Shown here: piece after piece, positions 45,009 through 54,900 of the stretch
How the letters are laid out: every line of letters starts with the position of its first letter
Numbering within the stretch: position 1 is the stretch's first letter
Assembly: GCA_966211305.1 (NCBI GenBank)
Contig: CBIHPC010000008.1
Span: forward strand, 13,688 to 77,687
Source: Niastella sp966211305
Lineage (GTDB): Bacteria; Bacteroidota; Bacteroidia; Chitinophagales; Chitinophagaceae
Direction of reading: 5' to 3'
DNA: 64,000 nt
The notes under the pieces: model-generated
What the model was told of the DNA's origin: nothing
The model's input: the letters and a program-made list of their open reading frames with translations, nothing else
Databases searched by the model: none
Position numbers and translations under genes: made by a program

Positions 45009-47192
45009 TTACTTAACATTAATTTTTACCTTTTGAAAAATATTACGGGATGAGTTACCTAACTGCAGTATGTATTCGCCGGCTTCGGTATTCCAGGCCT
45101 TTTTCGATTCGTCATAAAAAGCCAGGTCAGCTACTTTTACCTGTAATGTTACCGTTTTTGTTTCGCCGGGTTTCAGGAAGATCTTTTCAAAAGCCTTCAG
45201 TTCTTTTTCAGGGCGCAGTACGGTACAAACGGGATCGCCTGCATACAATTGTACTACCTCTGCGCCGTAAACGCTGCCTGTATTCCTTACGGTGAATTTT
45301 ACGTTAATAACGTCATCCTTTCCATAAGCCGTTTTGTCGGCAGCCATATGGCCGATAGCAAAATCAGTGTACGAAAGCCCGTGACCGAAGGGGAACTGCG
45401 GCTGAATTTTCTTCGTATCGAACCAGCGGTATCCAACGAGGATATCTTCTTCGTAATGCACTTTCAGGTTGCTGCCGGGAAAATTGCCCAACGCATGCGC
45501 AGGCGATTGCGATAAAGCCACCGGCAGTGTGAACGGTAACTTGCCCGATGGGTTTACTTTACCACTCAGTACATCGGCAACGGCATTTCCTGCTTCCATA
45601 CCACCGAACCACGACCATAAAATGGCTGGTACGCGGTGGGTAATACCGGCCAGTTCTACCGGAGACCCCGCAATTATTACCACAACCGTTTTTGGGTTTG
45701 CCTTTGCAACTTCCCTTATCAGGATCTCCTGGCCGTAAGGCAGGTTCATGTTTTGCTTATCTGAAGACTCGGTATCATAATCGTGGTTCAACCCGCCGAA
45801 GATCACGGCCACATCCGACTCCCGGGCTATGGCAACCGCTTCATCTATCAGTTTCCAGTTTACGTTACCGGCAGCCAACTGACCGGCATTGTTACCCTCA
45901 TTGAACGTAGATTGTTTTTCATACCCGGGTGCATAGTTTATTTTTACCCTTCCTCCGAACTTCTGTTGCATGGCATCGAGCGGAGTGATCTCGTACAGGG
46001 TTTTTACTTCAGAACTGAGCCCGCCGCTGCAATGTTTGCGCGTGGCATTATCGCCAATAATTGCAATGGATCTTAGCTTATCAAATTGCAGTGGCAGCAG
46101 CTTTTCGTTATTTTGTAACAACACCGCCGCTTCGGCAGCGGAATTATAAGCAGCCTGCTGGTGATCACGGGTATTCATTTTTCCCTTTTCCCGCTGTTGC
46201 GCATCGAACATTTTTGTATTGAACATTACGCGCAATACGTTACCAACCTTTTCGTCTACCACCGATAAGGGCACTTTTCCCTCTTCTACCGCTTTTACCA
46301 GGGGATTGGCAAAATACCATTGATCGTAATCCTTCAGATCGGTGCCCATCTCCAGGTCAAGCCCCGTTAATGCCGCTTTCACCGTGGTGTGTGCGGCCGA
46401 CCAATCGGTCATCAGCACGCCTTTGAAACCAAATTCTTTCCGCAGTATCTGCCTGTTCAGATAGTCATTTTCCGAGCACCACTCGCCCCTGAACCTGTTG
46501 TAAGCCGCCATTACGGTATAAGCGCCGCCTTCCATTACCGCGGCTTTGAACGCCGGCAAATAGATCTCCCGTAAAGCCCGTTCACTCATCGTTACGTCAA
46601 CCGAATCACGGTGCTGCTCCTGGTTATTGGCCAGCCAGTGTTTTACGCTGGCTGCCACATTTTTCGATTGCAATGCTTTTATGTAGGCAACAGCCATTTT
46701 CGACACAAGCAAAGGGTCTTCGCTCATATACTCGAAGTTTCTACCGCAGAGGGGCGAACGAATAATGTTCACGCCGGGGCCCAACAACACATCCTTTTTA
46801 CGAAAAAGTGCTTCCTCCCCCAATACCAGCCCCTGCCTGTACGCCAGCGCAGGATTCCAGGTAGCGGCAAGCGCAGTTCCCGGCGGAAAACAGGTTGCGG
46901 AATCATTGGTCCAGCCGGCATACGCCCAGTCGTGCCTGTTAACCTCGGCACGCACCCCATGCGGCCCGTCGCTGGTTGCCCATTCAGGAATGCCTAATCT
47001 TTTAACACCTGAAACATTAAACTTCGAGTTCCCGTGCAGCAGGCTCACCTTTTCCTGTATGGTCATCTGACCGATGAGCGCCTGGATCCTTTTCTCCGTA
47101 GCCTCGCTGGCTTTTGCCGGCTCCTGGGCATACGAAGTACAAACCATCGATAATAAAACCGTCGAAAGAAATGCTTTCATTGCTCTGTTCAT
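45009..47192 (-). CDS. GH3 family beta-glucosidase
   Basis: 727 residues. The signal peptide is MKAFLSTVLLSMVCTSYAQ after a short MNRA lead; the ATG four codons in (47180) is an alternative start. The barrel begins IGQMTIQEKVSLLHG and has SDGPHGVR, the conserved KHWLANNQE and nucleophile Asp263 in MTDWSAAH. The second domain has AIIGDNA and PYGQEILI, and a fibronectin type III-like domain ends the protein. In xyloglucan breakdown this enzyme would remove glucose from oligosaccharides after xylose removal. It is the first gene of the operon GH3-GH2-GH2, with direct-repeat site C upstream. Confidence 0.93.
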   Translation of the reverse strand: MNRAMKAFLSTVLLSMVCTSYAQEPAKASEATEKRIQALIGQMTIQEKVSLLHGNSKFNVSGVKRLGIPEWATSDGPHGVRAEVNRHDWAYAGWTNDSATCFPPGTALAATWNPALAYRQGLVLGEEALFRKKDVLLGPGVNIIRSPLCGRNFEYMSEDPLLVSKMAVAYIKALQSKNVAASVKHWLANNQEQHRDSVDVTMSERALREIYLPAFKAAVMEGGAYTVMAAYNRFRGEWCSENDYLNRQILRKEFGFKGVLMTDWSAAHTTVKAALTGLDLEMGTDLKDYDQWYFANPLVKAVEEGKVPLSVVDEKVGNVLRVMFNTKMFDAQQREKGKMNTRDHQQAAYNSAAEAAVLLQNNEKLLPLQFDKLRSIAIIGDNATRKHCSGGLSSEVKTLYEITPLDAMQQKFGGRVKINYAPGYEKQSTFNEGNNAGQLAAGNVNWKLIDEAVAIARESDVAVIFGGLNHDYDTESSDKQNMNLPYGQEILIREVAKANPKTVVVIIAGSPVELAGITHRVPAILWSWFGGMEAGNAVADVLSGKVNPSGKLPFTLPVALSQSPAHALGNFPGSNLKVHYEEDILVGYRWFDTKKIQPQFPFGHGLSYTDFAIGHMAADKTAYGKDDVINVKFTVRNTGSVYGAEVVQLYAGDPVCTVLRPEKELKAFEKIFLKPGETKTVTLQVKVADLAFYDESKKAWNTEAGEYILQLGNSSRNIFQKVKINVK

Positions 47193-47538
47193 ATTAGTAT
47201 TTTATGCAACACCTGTTTTAACTGTAAATTTGAAAAAAGACGGGCACTATGGAAATAGACCCGCATACTGTGTTAATGAGAACAATTTATAGAATCAACC
47301 AAAAACTACTGATAAGCTTACATGTATTTACCGGAGAGAGGGAGATCATAGACAACGGCGGTAACCCCGCCCTTCTGCCAATAATGCCATTTCATACAGC
47401 AATACAATGGTTCATCAATGCTGTAAAACTATAACTGAAGCGGCTGCAACAGGGGATGCCAATGTTTCACAATGGGGTGCCAAATGTTACAGGGAACTGA
47501 TTTTCACCTATATTGGAACCGGGAGGGAGTATGCGCTT
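47193..47538. other. 346-base region upstream of the GH3-GH2-GH2 operon
   Basis: No gene is supported. The direct-repeat site C lies at 47458-47507, close to the stop of the second HTCS gene. A GGCGG-CCGCC stem (47357-47371) with a five-base loop might act as a weak terminator for HTCS transcription but lacks a T run. The distance between the repeat and the GH3 start is about 270 bases. Confidence 0.5.
47458..47507 (-). promoter_or_regulatory. 22-bp-spaced direct repeat with conserved flank (proposed HTCS site C)
   Basis: GCCAATGTTTCA (47458-47469) and CCAAATGTTACA (47480-47491) are 22 bases apart with GG at 47476-47477. TGATTTTCAC (47498-47507) follows at the same distance as in site B. The downstream gene on the minus strand is the GH3 beta-glucosidase. 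Confidence 0.6.
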
Positions 47539-50500
47539 TTATTTCTTCCTGCTGGCAACATACTGTGAGGGCGTAACATTAAATTCTTCCTTAAAGAATT
47601 TTGTAAAGTGTTTCGGGTTATTGAATCCTACCTCATACGCAACCTCAGCTATCGTCATGCCGCTTTTTTCAAGCAACCGGGCAGCCCTTTTCATCCTGAT
47701 GGACCGGATGAACTCCAGGGGCGACCTGCCGGTGAGCGATTGCACTTTTCTGTACAGCGTAACGCGGTTCATATGCATTTCGCGGCTGAGGTCCTCCACG
47801 GAGAATGCAGGGTTATCGAGTTGTTTTTCCACTATCTCCAACGCCTGCTGCAGGAATTTTTCGTCAACGGAGGTCACTGTTATTTCCGAGGGGTTGACCT
47901 CGATTTGTTTCTGGAACCTTTTCTGCAGTAATTTTTGCTGGGCCAGCAGGTTCCTGATGCGGGAGGCAAGTATTTCAAAAGTAAAAGGTTTGGTAATGTA
48001 GTCATTCACCCCCGCCTGCAACCCTTCCAGCTGTTTCTCCTCGCTTCCCATGGCCGTAAGTAAAATCACCGGGATATGGGCGGTAAGGGTTTCACTTTTT
48101 ATTTTTTTCGCCAGTTCCACACCGTCCATCAATGGCATCATAATGTCGCTTACTACCAGGTCAGGGTTAAGTTGTTTTATTTTTTCCCAACCTTCTTTCC
48201 CGTTCATTGCTTCTTCTACATGATATGATCCTTTCAGGTTGTCTTTTAAATAAAAACGAAGGTCTTCATTGTCTTCAACAACTATGATCGTTTTTCTCTT
48301 TCCGGGCTTCTGGTTTTCTTCCGTTATATCCTGTTCAGCTTCCTGCATTTGTACCTGGCTGATAGTGGTGCGAACGGCAGGTTCGTTTATTTTTTTTGCC
48401 GGAAGCAGAACGGTAAAACAGGAGCCTTTATCCGGTTCGCTTTTAACTGTTATGATACCATTATGAAGTTTTACAAACTCTTTCGTTATGGCGAGGCCAA
48501 TACCGGTTCCCTGGTTCACCATACTTTCAGGAACATCGGTTTGAAAGAACCGCTCAAAGATCTTTTCATGCTGGTCTGCAGGAATACCAATACCAGTGTC
48601 TTTCACTTCAATGGCAAGAGCGCCTTCGCCATCATTACTTGCAGGCGGATTGTACGTAAGCCCGATGCTTACCACCCCGTTATCGGACGTGTATTTAAAA
48701 GCATTCGATAACAGGTTGAATAATATTTTTTCGATCTTGTCCCTGTCGAAATAGATCTCAAGGCTATCGATATTAGAAGAAAATGAAAATTGGATACTCT
48801 TCTTTTCAGCGATATCCATAAAAGAATGGCTTATATCTTTAATGAACCGCACTATATCGCCAATAGAAGAATGCAGTTTTACTTCCTGAACCTCCATCTT
48901 TCTGAAATCGAGCAACTGGTTTACCAGGTTCAGTAACCGTTTTGCATTCCGTTGAACAAGGTTCAACTGCTTTTTCTGTTCATCATCAGCGGTTTGTTTA
49001 ATGATCCTGTCTAACGGAGCAATGATAAGGCTTAACGGCGTGCGAAATTCATGGCTCACATTTGTAAAGAACTTTGTTTTTAACTGCTCCATGGCATGGG
49101 CCCTTTCCGCTTCCCTGCGTTGTTGGGCTACTTCATAACGCATATGGATTCGCTCTAAAGTTATGCGCCGGATGAGTAAAAATAAACCTGCCGCAATGAG
49201 AAAGTATATAATATACGCAAGCGGTGTTCGCCAGAACGGCGGCTCGATATTGATTTGTAAACTTTTTACATCGCTCCAGGCGCCATCCCTGCTTAAGACC
49301 TTTACTTTAAAAGTATAATGACCGGGCGCCAGATTGGTGTACGTAGCCCGCCGCTGGCCGTCATCGGCATACATCCAGTCTTTATTGAACCCTTCCATTA
49401 TATAGGCATACTTTGCCAGGGAGCCGGGCGCAAAATCGAGCGATGCGAATTCAATGGAGAACACGTTTTCTTTATACTTCAGGTCAATGCCCTGTACCTG
49501 TGATATAGTCTGTTTCAGCAGAACGCGGTCATTGACCAGTTGGCCCGGTTCTATTTTATTATTCAACAATTGCAAACCCGTAAATAGGATCCTGGGACGA
49601 TACGCAGATTGATGTATAGCCGCAGGCTCAATGATATTAAATCCGGAAGGCCCGCCGAAGATCAGTTCACCGGCCCTTGTTTTAAGGGCTGCATTCTCAT
49701 TGAATTCCCGGTTTTGCAGGTTATTGCTTTCATCATAACCAATGATAGAAAAACTAAGGGCATTATCTTTTTGGGCGGGAATGGCGTTGTATAAACCGCT
49801 GGTAGTGGAAAACCAGAATGTGCCATGGTTATCTTCCAGGAAATCCAGGATCATATACGGAGGCAGGCCATCTGATGCACTGAATACCCGGAATTTTTTT
49901 GTTTGCTCATTGAACAGGTTCAGGCCTTCCCGGGTAACTACCCATATTCGCCCCCTGCTGTCTTGTAAAAAAGAGAAAATGTTATTATTACTTAAACCGC
50001 ATTTGCCATCGTTTTGCTGATAAAATACAGGGTCACTCTTATCCTTTTCAAATACAACAATCCCCGACGCTGTGCCCACCCATAAACTTCCCTTCCTGTC
50101 CTGAAAAATGGCAGAAATATAATTCAGGCTTTCCGGGCCGCCTTTTATGTTATAATGTTTGAACCGGTTACTTTCCCTGTCGAAGAGATCCAATCCGCCG
50201 CCAAGTGTGCCTACCCATAAATTCCGTTCACGGTCTTCATATATTTCCCACACTTTATCGTCGGTCAGGCTCGAAGGATCATTATCGTTATGCCGGTAAT
50301 GCGTGAATTTCTTTCCGTCAAAACTATTGAGCCCGCCAAAATAGGTTCCGATCCAGAGTATATTATTATGGTCTATACACAGGCTTACAATTACATTATT
50401 GCTCAGGCTGTTTGAATTACCCGGGTCGTGCAGGTATTGTTTGAATGTATTGTTTTTCCTGTTGAAACAGATCAGTCCCCCACCGTTTGTCCCGATCCAG

Positions 50501-51630
50501 ATATTTCCCTGGCCGTCTTCCACAAACCGGTTCACATCATCATACTGAAGGCTGCCGGGTTTCGATGCCTGTTGATGATAGTGCGGAAAATGCATAATGT
50601 TGCCATTATAATAATTTACGCCCTGCTTGTAAGTCCCCAGCCAGATAATTCCGTTATCATCCTTTAGAACCGAGGTAATGCTGTTCTGGCTAAGTGTTTG
50701 CGGTTCTTTGGGATCGTTGAGCAGATAACTGGTGCGAAAGTTATTTTTTTTGTCGATCAGCGTAACACCACCGTGGTCGGTACATACCCAGATCAATCCA
50801 TTGTTATCCTGAATGACCTCACTTACCAGGTTGCTGCTTAAAGCCGATGGAAAAGATTTTTCGTTGAACTGCCTGATGGAATTGCTTTGCGGATGAAAAA
50901 GCATAACGCCGTAAGCAAAATTCCATAACCAGACGTCTCCGCCGCTATCAACAAAAAGCTCATGAAGCGTGTTGGTTTTAATCAAAGCCTGTAGCGCCGT
51001 ACTGGAGAAAACAACTTTGTTTCTGGCTATATCATACTGTTGCAACAAACCGTTTTGATATACCACCCACAGCATACCATCTTTTGTTTCCTGAACCGAA
51101 GTAATTTTTTCGGCAGCATTGAATTTGAAACCCGGCCTGAATGCTTTTACCTTTTTTTCTTCGGATGAATAAAGGTACAGATCAAGATCTTCGTATACGA
51201 ACCAGTATCTTCTATTATTTCCTTTTACAATGTCAATGATATTGCCTGAAGGTAAACCGAGTGTTTGAAGATAATCATAATACCGGGCCTCGAATTTTTC
51301 CGTTTGGGAATTATAGATACAGGGACCGCTCCTGGTTGCCACCCACATTTTTTTCTCCGGCAATTCGCGCAATTGAATGATACTATTATCCAACAGGGAA
51401 GAGCTGTCGTTAAATTTCTTATTATAGACCTTGAAAGAATTGCCATCATAACGGTTGAGGCCCGACATGGTGCCGAACCACAAAAAGCCATCAGTATCTT
51501 TATAAATAGCATTAACCTGGTTATGGGATAACCCGTTATGTATATCGAGCTTTGAAAAATTATAATGCTCACTTTGAGCCAAAACAAAAAAAGACGGCAA
51601 CAGCAATACAATCGAAATAAGAAAACGCAT
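47539..51630 (-). CDS. Hybrid two-component system sensor/AraC regulator (HTCS 2)
   Basis: 1363 residues. A signal peptide (MRFLISIVLLLPSFFVLAQ) precedes Reg_prop propeller repeats (about 20-690) and a Y_Y_Y domain (about 710-790). A membrane helix follows (PLAYIIYFLIAAGLFLLI). The kinase has His860 in NVSHEFRTP with LFNLLSNAFKYT and DTGIGIP. The receiver has its acidic pair in VVEDNEDLRFYL and phosphoacceptor Asp1162 in VVSDIMMPLMDG. The AraC-type HTH ends the chain (VEDLSREMHMNRVTLYRKV, VAYEVGFNNPKHFTKFFK). It lies between the GH3 operon and GH74 and is the natural regulator of the xyloglucan-type region, where four operon heads share a direct repeat. It and HTCS 1 have the same architecture. 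Confidence 0.95.
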   Translation of the reverse strand: MRFLISIVLLLPSFFVLAQSEHYNFSKLDIHNGLSHNQVNAIYKDTDGFLWFGTMSGLNRYDGNSFKVYNKKFNDSSSLLDNSIIQLRELPEKKMWVATRSGPCIYNSQTEKFEARYYDYLQTLGLPSGNIIDIVKGNNRRYWFVYEDLDLYLYSSEEKKVKAFRPGFKFNAAEKITSVQETKDGMLWVVYQNGLLQQYDIARNKVVFSSTALQALIKTNTLHELFVDSGGDVWLWNFAYGVMLFHPQSNSIRQFNEKSFPSALSSNLVSEVIQDNNGLIWVCTDHGGVTLIDKKNNFRTSYLLNDPKEPQTLSQNSITSVLKDDNGIIWLGTYKQGVNYYNGNIMHFPHYHQQASKPGSLQYDDVNRFVEDGQGNIWIGTNGGGLICFNRKNNTFKQYLHDPGNSNSLSNNVIVSLCIDHNNILWIGTYFGGLNSFDGKKFTHYRHNDNDPSSLTDDKVWEIYEDRERNLWVGTLGGGLDLFDRESNRFKHYNIKGGPESLNYISAIFQDRKGSLWVGTASGIVVFEKDKSDPVFYQQNDGKCGLSNNNIFSFLQDSRGRIWVVTREGLNLFNEQTKKFRVFSASDGLPPYMILDFLEDNHGTFWFSTTSGLYNAIPAQKDNALSFSIIGYDESNNLQNREFNENAALKTRAGELIFGGPSGFNIIEPAAIHQSAYRPRILFTGLQLLNNKIEPGQLVNDRVLLKQTISQVQGIDLKYKENVFSIEFASLDFAPGSLAKYAYIMEGFNKDWMYADDGQRRATYTNLAPGHYTFKVKVLSRDGAWSDVKSLQINIEPPFWRTPLAYIIYFLIAAGLFLLIRRITLERIHMRYEVAQQRREAERAHAMEQLKTKFFTNVSHEFRTPLSLIIAPLDRIIKQTADDEQKKQLNLVQRNAKRLLNLVNQLLDFRKMEVQEVKLHSSIGDIVRFIKDISHSFMDIAEKKSIQFSFSSNIDSLEIYFDRDKIEKILFNLLSNAFKYTSDNGVVSIGLTYNPPASNDGEGALAIEVKDTGIGIPADQHEKIFERFFQTDVPESMVNQGTGIGLAITKEFVKLHNGIITVKSEPDKGSCFTVLLPAKKINEPAVRTTISQVQMQEAEQDITEENQKPGKRKTIIVVEDNEDLRFYLKDNLKGSYHVEEAMNGKEGWEKIKQLNPDLVVSDIMMPLMDGVELAKKIKSETLTAHIPVILLTAMGSEEKQLEGLQAGVNDYITKPFTFEILASRIRNLLAQQKLLQKRFQKQIEVNPSEITVTSVDEKFLQQALEIVEKQLDNPAFSVEDLSREMHMNRVTLYRKVQSLTGRSPLEFIRSIRMKRAARLLEKSGMTIAEVAYEVGFNNPKHFTKFFKEEFNVTPSQYVASRKK

Positions 51631-51874
51631 CTCAACAAGTTTAGCTACAAGGATTTTGCGCTATCAGGCGCCCATCCTTTCCATATACGGCAAAATCGCG
51701 TATCAAGTTAACAAAATAGGGTGGATCAAATACCCTTTTTGTAATGATATTTATAGCGCTGCCGTATCTTTTTTCTTAATGAATATTCATTCGTTTTTTT
51801 TAAATGATCGATTGGGTACTTGTGGATGAATACAATACTTAAACATGCTGTTGCTTATATGCGTTTGGCTTAAG

Positions 51875-51901
51875 CCGGGAATGCTTCCCAAGCATTCCCG
51901 G
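51875..51901 (-). terminator. Perfect 12-base hairpin after the GH74 gene
   Basis: CCGGGAATGCTT (51875-51886) and AAGCATTCCCGG (51890-51901) pair without mismatch around a three-base loop, 16 bases after the GH74 stop. No T run follows on the minus strand, so it may protect the 3' end of the RNA rather than terminate well. The stem is similar to the one at 28542-28571. Confidence 0.6.
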
Positions 51902-51917
51902 AACCGCCAAATGATTA

Positions 51918-54900
51918 TTATTTAACAATGAGCTTCCTGGTAAAACTAAATGTGCTCCAGTTTATTCTCACAATGTAGTGCCCTGCCTTAAGCCGTGCAT
52001 CTATTTCTATCCTGTTATTGCTGCGGGTGCTCTTTTTGTAAAGCATTCGTCCCTGGATGTCATATATGCTGATGACCGCATTCTCGGAGGCTTCGGGAAG
52101 AAGGATCGTAAACCTTCCCTTACTCGCAGGATTCGGATACAGGCTAATAACCTGCCCGCTCGTATTGGCCTCCGGTGTTATCCTGGCGCCCGTTGAACCG
52201 CCTGCACCGGTAACGAACGGCGAAAGATAGTTACCGGCAATCACCTGTTGTGATATGCCGGGGCCCTGCCAGGCTACAGCTACATTATCACCGCCGCCAC
52301 CTTCTTTATGGAGAACTTCGACATAGTATTTTTGTCCGGCCGTAAGGTTAATGGCAGCGGACTGCTGTGTGGCGTACTTATTCCATTCCCGTGAATTGGT
52401 CCACCCGTTTACATAAGCTATTCTTACGCTATTGGCCGGGTTGTCGGTGGTGCTGAGGTATAGTTCGGTATTGTCATCGCCCGCAACCCAGAAAGTGTAG
52501 CTTCCGCTAACGGCAGGATGGATATATCCCCGGATCCTGGTCCCGTAGTTTTCCGCCCAGTTCGTGGGGCCTTCCAGGCTCTGGATCTGCTGTGTACCCG
52601 AAGGGTTGTTTGGATAATTGATATTAGAGGTAAGGCTGCTAATTGCAGTTCCGCTAATTCCTGTCCAGTATTCTCTCAGTATAGAGCCGGTTACGGCTAA
52701 GTTAAAGGTCTGTGTACTCTGGCATCCGCCGCTATTGGTGTAAGTGGCCACATAGTTACCGGCCTGGTTCATTTGAATGTTTGAAATGCCTGCTTCACGC
52801 GTAGCAGCATTAAAATTATCAGGTCCGCTCCAGCTCCACGATCCGCCCGTTACGGGCTGCGGGCCAAACAGCACGCTGCCACCAGCAGTTACAGTAGCAT
52901 TGGCTGTCTGCTGCCAGGTTCCGCCATTAAGCTGTACGTATGGAGTGATAGATGTAGGCGTACATGCCGCAGGCTCCCAGTAAATAACACCTCTTCCTCC
53001 ACCGGCGCTCATATATACCCTTCCGGCAACGTTCATGTCCCCGATCAGCAATGGCGCGCCTGCAAACTCATGGGCATCGTCATTTAACCTGAGCCATGTA
53101 ACACCCTGATCTGTTGATCTGAAAAGACCCGTAACACCCGACACGGTTCCCCAGATGAAAATCGTAGGATAGCCGGCTCCCGGCATCGCTATTCCCACGC
53201 CAACCGTTTTGCAATATGTTACATTGGGAACAGTGGTATAAGCCACGCCGGCGTTGGTAGAATATTTTAATCCATTGCGGCCAAGCGGTACCCACATATG
53301 CCCTTCAAAACCCGGCACTGTACGAATGAGAACAGGTTCCCACGGATAGTTTGCTGTTGAGGCGCCCGGCGTGCCTGCTACGGAAAAACTGACTCCCTTG
53401 TTGGTGCTTCTGTACAGCTGCCCGTTAAATGGATGGTAGATGTAGAAATAATTTGAATTTACCTGGTCAGCTACCGGTGCAGCGTCTCCGAGCGACACAC
53501 CCGAACAGGCAGACCAGCTTCCTCCATTGTTGGTGGTGTAGTAGGTTGTGGAAGAACCTGCAGGGCAATGCAGTATAGTGCCTCCGTCGGCGCTGACGGC
53601 CACCCTTCCCGCTGCGCCCATATTACTTGAGGCGGCCGTCCATGTAGCACCCATGTTTGTGGAATAGTAGACAACGTTTCCTTCATTGGCAATTCTCACT
53701 ACTTTGTTTGGGTTGGCCGCAGCATAAGCAATGCTATGGTTATTATACCCTCCTGGCGGAGAAAGTTTTTGCGATGGATAAGAGGTCAGCGGCTCATGTA
53801 TGAAGCCCGATACGTCGCCGAAAGAGGAAATAAACGGGCCGCCGGGAATGCTTGTCCCGTCAAGCAACGCTGTTTCTTCAATTCCAACCACATCGTATTT
53901 CCAGGAAGGATTTGCGGCGGTGATATCGGAACAGGTATAAACACCGCCTCCGCCGATTACCCGCACTTTTGAAAGATTATCCTGGTCAAACTCGATACAG
54001 TCCATCCAGTTAACTGCGCCCCCGTTAGACCATGCCATACCGTTAGCATCATAGGTGGCATTCGTGCCGTTTTTAAGCGTCCACGAAGATCCACCGTCGG
54101 TTGATAGGAAAATGAAGTCGCCCCAGCCGGTACCAAACTGGTTGTTCCAGTACATGCCGCAGGTAGAAACAATTACCCGGTTAACATTAGTAGGGTCAAT
54201 ACTTACGCCACCGTATGCATAATCCTTCGAATGAACGGGAGTAACGTTTGTCCATACACCGGTAGCCGTGTTGAGCTTGTATAACTTGCCATCGCCGTTA
54301 CCGGATTGCGGACCCTCATTATCAGAATAGGTAACATACATGGTAGTTCCCTGCAGGGCAGCCCGGTGCGGCATAAAAACCGTGGTTGCCGAAATGTCGG
54401 TAAAGGTGGCGCCGCCGTCTGTGCTCCTGTAAATGGTTGCGGCGCCGGTGCGGGAAACGCCTATGTAAATGGTTTGACTGGCTCCGTTTACCACACTACC
54501 CGAAGGATCAAAAAGAACAAAACATATTCCGTTACCATTAGCCGTGGCCGTTACCCCGTTCCAGGCAAGGTTCCAGGTAACGCCGGCATCTGTACTTTTC
54601 CAAAGCCCGTTTTCCCTGGTTCCGCAGAACAGGATGTTACTGTTGTTGGGATCTACCGCAAGCCGTTCCCCGTTACCGCGCCCGCTTCCATTTCCATGCG
54701 TTTTAAATTTGGCGGTAACATCTGTATAGGTGAACGTATTGCCTTTGTCGGTAGATTTCAGGATAGCGGTCCTTCCGCTGTTGATATAGGAGGTACCGCA
54801 AAGCATATACACGTTATTGGCATTTTGCGGGTCCAGGGCCAGTGCATCCACGCCAATAAAACCGTTTTCCGACTCATTAAGCCAATCGAGCAATTGCACC

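Noticed and set aside
47357..47371. GGCGG/CCGCC stem as terminator of HTCS 2
   Set aside because: Only five base pairs, far from the HTCS stop (about 170 bases), and no T run.
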